NCBI RefSeq assembly: GCF_024204665.1
Contig: NZ_CP100355.1
Location: forward strand, 248,001-312,000
DNA: 64,000 nucleotides
Direction of reading: 5' to 3'
Source of the DNA: Natronosalvus rutilus
Lineage (GTDB): Archaea > Halobacteriota > Halobacteria > Halobacteriales > Natrialbaceae
Both the position numbers and the translations under genes were made by a program. Positions 59,402-64,000 of this stretch are shown here, one piece after another. Positions within the stretch are counted from its first letter, which is position 1, and each line of letters starts with the position of its first letter. The notes under the pieces were generated by a model, which saw only the letters and a program-made list of their open reading frames with translations, ran no database searches and was not told the origin of the DNA.

Positions 59402-60094
59402 ATGACGACAATCGCTGACTTCGAGATCGACGCGTCGACGGTCGCCCTCGGCGAGACCTTCGACACCCTGCCGGAGTTGACCTGTTCGGTCGAGCAGGTC
59501 ATCGCGGCCGCGGATCGCGGCCTCTGGTTCGAGGGCGCCGACCGCTCGGAACTCGAGGCAGCCCTCGAGGACGACCCGACGGTCGACGACATAGCGTTGA
59601 TCGCGGCCGACAAGGCCGACGGACAACTCCTCTACGACGTGACCATGGGCGACGACGCGATCGACGTGTTCGAACTCATCCTCGAGGAGCGCGGCACGGT
59701 CCTGTCGGCGTCCGCGAGCGAGGGACGCTGGCACCTCCGCGTCCGGTTCATCGACCACGACGACGCGAGTCGACTCTACGATCGACTCGAGGACAGCGAA
59801 GCGAGTTCGACGCTCAAGCGACTGACCGAGCTCCGGGAGGCCCCGTCGACGACGGACCGCCTCACCGAGAAACAGTACGAAACGCTGCTCACGGCGTTCG
59901 AGCAGGGCTACTTCACCATCCCGCGCGAGACGTCGATGGAGGAACTCGCCGACGAACTCGGCATCTCCCACCAGGCACTCTCCGAGCGCTTCCGTCGCGC
60001 CTACCGGGAACTCGTCCTGACCGCGCTCAACGGGACCCATCCCACGCATCCGGAAGACGACGCCTCGAAGCCCGAACCGAACCAACCGGCGTGA
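59402..60094 (+). CDS. Bat-type (HTH_10) transcriptional regulator
   Basis: A 230-residue regulator of the bacterio-opsin activator type. An N-terminal sensor-like beta-rich domain (residues of about 1-150; E-I-D-A-S-T-V-A-L-G-E-T-F-D, then L-L-Y-D-V-T-M-G-D-D) precedes the HTH. The C-terminal HTH_10 reads L-T-E-K-Q-Y-E-T-L-L-T-A-F-E-Q-G-Y-F, then S-M-E-E-L-A-D-E-L-G-I-S-H-Q-A-L-S-E-R-F. These are common haloarchaeal regulators whose ligands are mostly unknown. A short Asp/Pro tail ends the protein. Divergent from the DUF4397 gene. Confidence 0.88.
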   Translation: MTTIADFEIDASTVALGETFDTLPELTCSVEQVIAAADRGLWFEGADRSELEAALEDDPTVDDIALIAADKADGQLLYDVTMGDDAIDVFELILEERGTVLSASASEGRWHLRVRFIDHDDASRLYDRLEDSEASSTLKRLTELREAPSTTDRLTEKQYETLLTAFEQGYFTIPRETSMEELADELGISHQALSERFRRAYRELVLTALNGTHPTHPEDDASKPEPNQPA

Positions 60095-60221
60095 CGAGAC
60101 CGGTGGCAGCGACTCGTCTTGAGGGACCGCCCGGGCGACCATCGTCGTACTTGCCGTCGCTGTGACTGTCGTCGCAGCCGGAACTGTTATCGAAGCCATG
60201 ACTGTCGTCGCCGCCGCAACG

Positions 60222-60237
60222 ATATCACCCCTGATAT
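60222..60237. promoter_or_regulatory. Inverted repeat before the second HalOD1 gene
   Basis: ATATCA and TGATAT are separated by CCCC, giving a perfect 6-bp stem with a 4-nt loop, about 60 nt upstream of the ATG at 60296. It could be an operator or a TATA-containing promoter (TGATATAAG). Confidence 0.45.
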
Positions 60238-60295
60238 AAGCTCGTTTCGTCGTCAAAACGGCTCTTCTTCCGATGGCGTCGTCTGTGTAGTGCTG

Positions 60296-60697
60296 ATGAT
60301 ACGGACAGGAACCGAGGACGCGAACGTGAAGTCCGACGCGAGCGATCGAGGGGGTCTGGAAGCGGAGTCGGCGACGACAGGAGCCGTCGAGACGTCGGAG
60401 TCCGCCGTCGGTCCGGATCGTCGGAGATCGACCATAGAGGATGCGCCGCTCGCCTATACATTCGATCCGACGGAGGAAACGCCGGCACAGGCGATCATCG
60501 ACGCCGTCGCCGCTGCCGATGGCTGCGACCCGCTCTCGCTCCCGCCGCTCTTCGACGCGATCGATCCCGACGCACTGAACGGACTCGTGGCCCAACCGCG
60601 GTCCGGCCCCGAACGCCGATCCTGGGCGCTCTCCTTCGAATACGGCGGCTGGCTCGTCACCGTCGATGCGGATCGCCGGATCGTCCTCGAGCCGTAG
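60296..60697 (+). CDS. HalOD1 output-domain protein (second copy in window)
   Basis: A 133-residue acidic protein. The last 85 residues match HalOD1: Y-T-F-D-P-T-E-E-T-P-A-Q-A-I-I-D-A-V-A-A, then L-P-P-L-F-D-A-I-D-P-D-A-L-N-G-L, and W-L-V-T-V-D-A-D-R-R-I-V-L-E-P. The first 45 residues are a disordered acidic leader. It is a distant paralogue of the protein at 524-892 (shared F-D-P-T-E, I-D-P-D-A-L-N and the terminal strand). The ATG at 60296 follows an inverted repeat at 60222-60237. The open frame upstream is Arg-rich and not coding. Function unknown. Confidence 0.75.
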   Translation: MIRTGTEDANVKSDASDRGGLEAESATTGAVETSESAVGPDRRRSTIEDAPLAYTFDPTEETPAQAIIDAVAAADGCDPLSLPPLFDAIDPDALNGLVAQPRSGPERRSWALSFEYGGWLVTVDADRRIVLEP

Positions 60698-60703
60698 AGG
60701 GGG

Positions 60704-60752
60704 CTAAAGACCCGCAGATCCAGAGGGTCTAAAGATCGGCGGGTCCAGAGGG
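60704..60752. repeat. Imperfect 25-bp direct repeat
   Basis: CTAAAGACCCGCAGATCCAGAGG and CTAAAGATCGGCGGGTCCAGAGG follow each other with a 25-bp period just after the HalOD1 stop. Confidence 0.6.
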
Positions 60753-60898
60753 GGTACCTCCGTAGTAGACGCTGGACGATCGGGATCGCCTTCCGCCACC
60801 GAACGGAACGGCTGACTCGAGACGAGTATCGCGTGATTCTCCCGTTGGGCGGGCAAGCCCTCCTTTTTTCCCGCACAGAATCGAACGGTTATCGAAAT

Positions 60899-61687
60899 AT
60901 GTCCGACGTTCCGGACCCATCGGAGATCTTTCATCGGGCGGCCGAGGAAGGGAGGCGACGTCTCGAGCAGCCGTTGCTCGAACTCGCCGCGACGGGGTTC
61001 ATCGCCGGATTCACGATCGTCTTCGGTATCGTAGCGCTCGGCATCGTACACGCGACGGTCGAGCCACAATTTGGCGAGGTGGCGAGAGTCGCAGGCGCAC
61101 TCGCGTTCGGCGTGGGCGTCGTGATGCTGGTCGTCGGTCGCGCGGAACTGTTCAGCGAGAACTTCTTCGACCCGATCGCGGCGGCCGTCGAACGATCAAA
61201 TTCGTGGCTCATCGGTCCGCTGCTTCGCCTGTGGTCGCTCACCCTCGTGTTCAATCTCGTCGGTGGCACGCTCTTCGTCCTCGTCATGTCAGTCGACGTC
61301 GCGCTTCCCCCCGGGTCGGGAGCGGCGATGAGTACGACCGCCGAAGAACTCGCTCACCGGGAGAGCGCGGGAATGTTCGCAGACGCCATAGCGGGCGGCG
61401 TTCTCGTGGCGTTGCTTTCTCACCTCCTCGTGTCCGTCGATAGCGACGGAGGCCGCATCGCCGTCGCCTACATCGTCGGGGTCCTGCTGGCCCTCGGACC
61501 GTTCGATCACGTCGTCGTCACCGTCCTGCACGTGCTCTTCGGAATGCGGTTCGGGGCGGACATCGGCGCTGGCACCCTGGCCGTGATAACGATCGTTTCG
61601 ACGGCCGGGAACCTCGTTGGGGGACTTGGGCTGGTCACGCTCAGTCACGTCGCCCAGGCCATCGGTGCCCGCGAGTCCGACACGTGA
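60899..61687 (+). CDS. Formate/nitrite transporter family channel
   Basis: A 262-residue FNT-family membrane protein with six helices: G-F-I-A-G-F-T-I-V-F-G, V-G-V-V-M-L-V-V-G-R-A-E-L-F-S-E-N, W-S-L-T-L-V-F-N-L-V-G-G, D-A-I-A-G-G-V-L-V-A-L-L-S-H-L and so on. The second and fifth segments carry the broken-helix motifs of this family (A-E-L-F-S-E-N-F; G-P-F-D-H-V-V). It would pass formate, nitrite or a related small anion. The central pore His of characterised FNTs could not be placed with certainty. The ATG at 60899 follows a TTTTTTCCC tract. Confidence 0.8.
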   Translation: MSDVPDPSEIFHRAAEEGRRRLEQPLLELAATGFIAGFTIVFGIVALGIVHATVEPQFGEVARVAGALAFGVGVVMLVVGRAELFSENFFDPIAAAVERSNSWLIGPLLRLWSLTLVFNLVGGTLFVLVMSVDVALPPGSGAAMSTTAEELAHRESAGMFADAIAGGVLVALLSHLLVSVDSDGGRIAVAYIVGVLLALGPFDHVVVTVLHVLFGMRFGADIGAGTLAVITIVSTAGNLVGGLGLVTLSHVAQAIGARESDT

Positions 61688-61812
61688 CTCCGGCGCAAGG
61701 TGCCAGGGACGCTGCACTTCTCGTATCGATGCTCGAGTAGAGGCGGTTCGACAGCACGTTCACGGGCACAATCAGGTGGTCGGTTTAGGGAGGTTGAGCA
61801 CGTATATTGCCC

Positions 61813-63078
61813 ATGAACGTGCTCGCGGCTATCGTCGAGAGCGAGCGAGCGAACGCTGCGCTCGCCTGGTCGATCGTCGCCGCGATCGTCGTCACGGCAA
61901 TCGTGAGCGCTCGAGCGGGAGCGTTCGTCTGGGCGGCACTCGGGGCGACGGCCGTTTCGCTCGCGCTCGTTCCGACCCTGCGTCGATGGGACCCGTTCGT
62001 GATGCTTCCGTGGGAAGTGCTGGCGCTCGCGGCAGTACCGCTGGTGGTGCGTCTGGTCGCGTCGATTCCTATCGCGGGATTTCTCACGGTCGCCACCATT
62101 GCGCTGCTCATCGCCGTGGAACTCGATACGTACACCTCGGTCGAAATGACGTCGCGGTTCGCCGTCTCGTTCGTCGTCCTCGCGACGATGGCCGTCGCCG
62201 GGTGCTGGGTTATTCTCCAATGGACCAGCGACGCACTGCTCGGTACGTCCCACCTTACGGGGGTGGTCCCCCTCATGTGGGACATCGTCTACGCGACCGC
62301 CTTCGGGGGACTCGCAGGCGCGCTCTTCGTCCTCTACTTCTTCCAGCGCGACGACGCAGACGGTGATCTGACGCAGGAACGAGCGGACCACGACGAGGGA
62401 CGGGATCACCGCTCCTCGAGCGAGTCGGACACGAGCGACAGCGATACCGTCCTCGGACTCTCCGAACGACGGTGCTGGCGGGGAGTGAGGCTGCTCCAGG
62501 GCGCGCTCGCGCTTCTGGTCGGTTACGCGGTCGTCACCGTCGATCCGGCGCTGTTCGTCAACGCCGCGCTCCCGCTCGCGCTCACCTTCGCCCCGACCCT
62601 CGTCCGCCGAACGTCCGGCCACGAGATGGGAGCGGGGCTCGCGCTCTGGATCGCCGCTGCCGCGTTCCTCCACACGGTCGGCGCGATCAGGCTGTACACG
62701 ACGTTCGGGTGGTTCGACCAGCTCACACACACCCTCTCGGCGACGCTCGTCGCCGGTCTGGGGTACGCGGTCGTCGACGCCCTCGAGCGCACGGAAAGCG
62801 GCGTGGACTTCCCCACCGAGTTTCGGTTCGTGTTTCTCGTGATCTTCGTCCTCGCCTTCGGCGTTGCCTGGGAGATCCTCGAGTTCGGGTCGGGTGGCCT
62901 CGCCAGCCTCGTCGGCGGCGAAGCCGTCCTGGCCCAGTACGGGACGAGCGACATCGCGCTCGACCTCCTGTTCAACGCCGTCGGTGCCGTCCTCGTCGGT
63001 CTCTGGGGGACCGGGTACTTCGACGGGCTTGCCCGGGTGTTCACGAATCGGTTCGACGACTCCCGCGACGTCACCTGA
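61813..63078 (+). CDS. Polytopic membrane protein (two halves, DUF2238-like end)
   Basis: A 421-residue membrane protein with about eleven helices in two blocks. The blocks are separated by a charged cytosolic loop (residues of about 178-215, D-D-A-D-G-D-L-T-Q-E-R-A). The second half carries conserved polar motifs: F-G-W-F-D-Q-L-T-H-T-L-S, then A-W-E-I-L-E-F and S-D-I-A-L-D-L-L-F-N-A-V-G-A. The H-x-x-x and E/D-x-x-x-D pairs in membrane helices resemble DUF2238/YjdF proteins and could bind metal or act as a transporter or lipid enzyme. No role is known. The ATG at 61813 is used; a TTG at 61807 precedes it. Confidence 0.65.
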   Translation: MNVLAAIVESERANAALAWSIVAAIVVTAIVSARAGAFVWAALGATAVSLALVPTLRRWDPFVMLPWEVLALAAVPLVVRLVASIPIAGFLTVATIALLIAVELDTYTSVEMTSRFAVSFVVLATMAVAGCWVILQWTSDALLGTSHLTGVVPLMWDIVYATAFGGLAGALFVLYFFQRDDADGDLTQERADHDEGRDHRSSSESDTSDSDTVLGLSERRCWRGVRLLQGALALLVGYAVVTVDPALFVNAALPLALTFAPTLVRRTSGHEMGAGLALWIAAAAFLHTVGAIRLYTTFGWFDQLTHTLSATLVAGLGYAVVDALERTESGVDFPTEFRFVFLVIFVLAFGVAWEILEFGSGGLASLVGGEAVLAQYGTSDIALDLLFNAVGAVLVGLWGTGYFDGLARVFTNRFDDSRDVT

Positions 63079-63226
63079 TCCGGCGCGGGACGCGAGGGCG
63101 TCCCCGCCAGGACTACCGATGGACTCCCTCCCCCACCTCGAGTCCGGCCACTCGCTCGAGGGGTGGGCCGGCGAGCGTGAACCTGCTGGCTGGCCGTTTT
63201 TTCCCCTCCGCAGTGTCCACTCTCGT

Positions 63227-63496
63227 ATGGCAGACGTACCCGACATCGAGACCGTCGAGACCGAGGACGACTACATCCACGTCCGCTTTCGAGACCCCGA
63301 CGAGTTCGACGAGATTCGCACGCCCGACTGGGCGCAGAACCCGGCGGAGTCGCTCTCGGAGGGCGCGGAGGGCAGAACCGGAAACACGGAAGGCAACGAC
63401 GACTGGGAGGTTCAAAGTGTCCTCATCAAAAAGTCGGTCGGCGAGGGGAAGGCGAGAGAGCAGGCGAAAGACATCGTCAAGAAGATCCAGTCTTGA
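63227..63496 (+). CDS. Small acidic conserved hypothetical protein (89 aa)
   Basis: An 89-residue protein. The first 40 residues (V-E-T-E-D-D-Y-I-H-V-R-F-R-D-P-D-E-F-D-E) form a strand-rich segment. A polar Gly/Asn/Glu linker follows, then W-E-V-Q-S-V-L-I-K-K-S-V and a Lys-rich helix. The E-I-R-T-P-D-W-A and V-Q-S-V-L-I-K-K blocks suggest a small beta-barrel-like domain that could bind nucleic acid or a partner. It is probably a conserved haloarchaeal protein. The ATG at 63227 is the first in frame after a stop-rich spacer. Confidence 0.6.
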   Translation: MADVPDIETVETEDDYIHVRFRDPDEFDEIRTPDWAQNPAESLSEGAEGRTGNTEGNDDWEVQSVLIKKSVGEGKAREQAKDIVKKIQS

Positions 63497-63610
63497 GGAT
63501 CGTTCGAGCGTTCGGGCGCCTCGCTATCCAGTTGCGGAACTCGAGAACGGTCCGCCCGCATAGCGCATCCCACTGTTCTCGCCCAGCGAAGGAAGCCGAG
63601 TCCAGCGACC

Positions 63611-64000
63611 TCAGGCGACGTTTCGTTCGGCGAGCGTCTCACCACGGTCGAACCGACCGCTGTCGAGCGCCGACACGTCGACGAGGGTCGCCTCGCCGTC
63701 GAGCATGATCTCCGCGACGATCTGCCCCGTTGCCGGGGCGTGCTGGAATCCGTGTCCCGAGAAGCCAGCAGCGGTCACGAAACCGGAAATCGTTTCCTCG
63801 AGGATCGGGTGGTGATCCGGCGTCACCGCGTACAGTCCCGCCCAGCCCCGTCTGATGCGGGTTTCCGGGCCGAAGTACTCGGCGTAGTCGGCCGCGTACT
63901 CGACGGCGCGGGCCGCCCACTCGAGGTCCATCCCCTGGTCGAAGTGACCGGGGTCCATCTCCGGGTCGTCGTCCTCGGCAAAGTGGCCCCCGACGAGGGC
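63611..64000 (-). CDS. FAD-dependent oxidoreductase (DAO/sarcosine oxidase-like), C-terminal part
   Basis: Only the last about 130 codons are in the window; the frame is open to the edge (A-L-V-G-G-H-F-A-E-D-D-D-P before the first Met). The visible part has R-R-G-W-A-G-L-Y-A-V-T-P-D-H-H-P-I-L, then G-F-V-T-A-A-G-F-S-G-H-G-F-Q-H-A-P-A-T-G, the FAD-binding C-terminal G-F-S-G-H-G-F motif of DAO-family oxidases such as sarcosine or glycine oxidase. The substrate cannot be told. The start lies beyond 64000. Confidence 0.82.
   Translation of the reverse strand, partial: ALVGGHFAEDDDPEMDPGHFDQGMDLEWAARAVEYAADYAEYFGPETRIRRGWAGLYAVTPDHHPILEETISGFVTAAGFSGHGFQHAPATGQIVAEIMLDGEATLVDVSALDSGRFDRGETLAERNVA

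Noticed and set aside
60119-60295. Upstream Arg/Cys-rich extension of the second HalOD1 gene
   Set aside because: The composition is non-coding and contains the inverted repeat. The ATG at 60296 begins the acidic protein.

Overview
The window is typical haloarchaeal chromosome. GC is high, proteins are very acidic, CTCGAG is frequent, and many genes start at or near a TATA-like box with little or no 5' leader. It carries haloarchaeal hallmark families: HalX response regulator, HalOD1, DUF7504-type and DUF7344-type HTH proteins, an LWR-type small protein, conditioned-medium-induced protein 4, halobacterial 2Fe-2S ferredoxin and Bat-type HTH. A member of the Natrialbaceae is likely, but I cannot fix the genus. 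I recognised no rRNA, tRNA, CRISPR array, integrase or intact insertion sequence.

Layout. 0-5.3 kb: end of a methyltransferase, a HalOD1 protein, phosphoglucosamine mutase, a repeat-tailed lipoprotein, an SDR dehydrogenase and a universal stress protein, the last two separated by a perfect 18-bp palindrome. 5.4-9.6 kb: two tandem long-chain acyl-CoA synthetase paralogues. 9.6-13.1 kb: an asparagine-synthetase-like protein without the glutaminase cysteine, preceded by a decayed copy of its own 5' end, and a prepilin peptidase. 13.3-17.9 kb: ferredoxin, phosphate transporter, hisA, hisB and small proteins. 18-28.3 kb: HD hydrolase, an alpha/beta-hydrolase without its nucleophile serine, a glutamine amidotransferase, a large membrane Fe-S oxidoreductase, Cmi4, a Cas4-like protein that seems to have lost its nuclease residues, a Sua5-family protein, a FAD-Rieske oxidoreductase and a HAD hydrolase. 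28.5-33.6 kb: Hel308 helicase coupled to KEOPS subunit Cgi121, a DUF92 membrane protein and a divergent cis-prenyltransferase homologue.

34.2-40.6 kb is the most unusual part. It holds, all on one strand, a degenerate KaiC-like/winged-HTH protein, a HalX response regulator, a double-domain KaiC ATPase and a PAS histidine kinase that overlaps the kaiC stop codon, followed by a membrane-anchored HTH protein. It resembles a clock-like or energy-sensing two-component cassette without KaiA or KaiB. The KaiC keeps both catalytic Glu pairs, but its phosphosite pair reads Ser-Tyr instead of Ser-Thr.

40.7-48.5 kb: canonical UppS, a DUF5778-type protein, an alternative heme-pathway run (fused siroheme decarboxylase AhbA-AhbB, SirC-like dehydrogenase, HemA), pterin dehydratase, the LWR-type protein, a Ste24-like protease and a PadR regulator. 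48.6-57.8 kb: two histidine kinases (one split by a frameshift), a PurN-PurH fusion divergent from purB, a JAMM protease, a BtuF-like protein, Nudix and a second PadR-type regulator. 57.9-64 kb: a DUF4397 protein, Bat-type HTH, a second HalOD1 protein, an FNT channel, a polytopic membrane protein, a small acidic protein and the end of a FAD oxidoreductase.

Two themes recur. One is pairs in which one member looks catalytically dead (cis-prenyltransferase, Cas4-like, hydrolase, asparagine synthetase, KaiC-like). The other is hexanucleotide-periodic microsatellites in gene tails and spacers.
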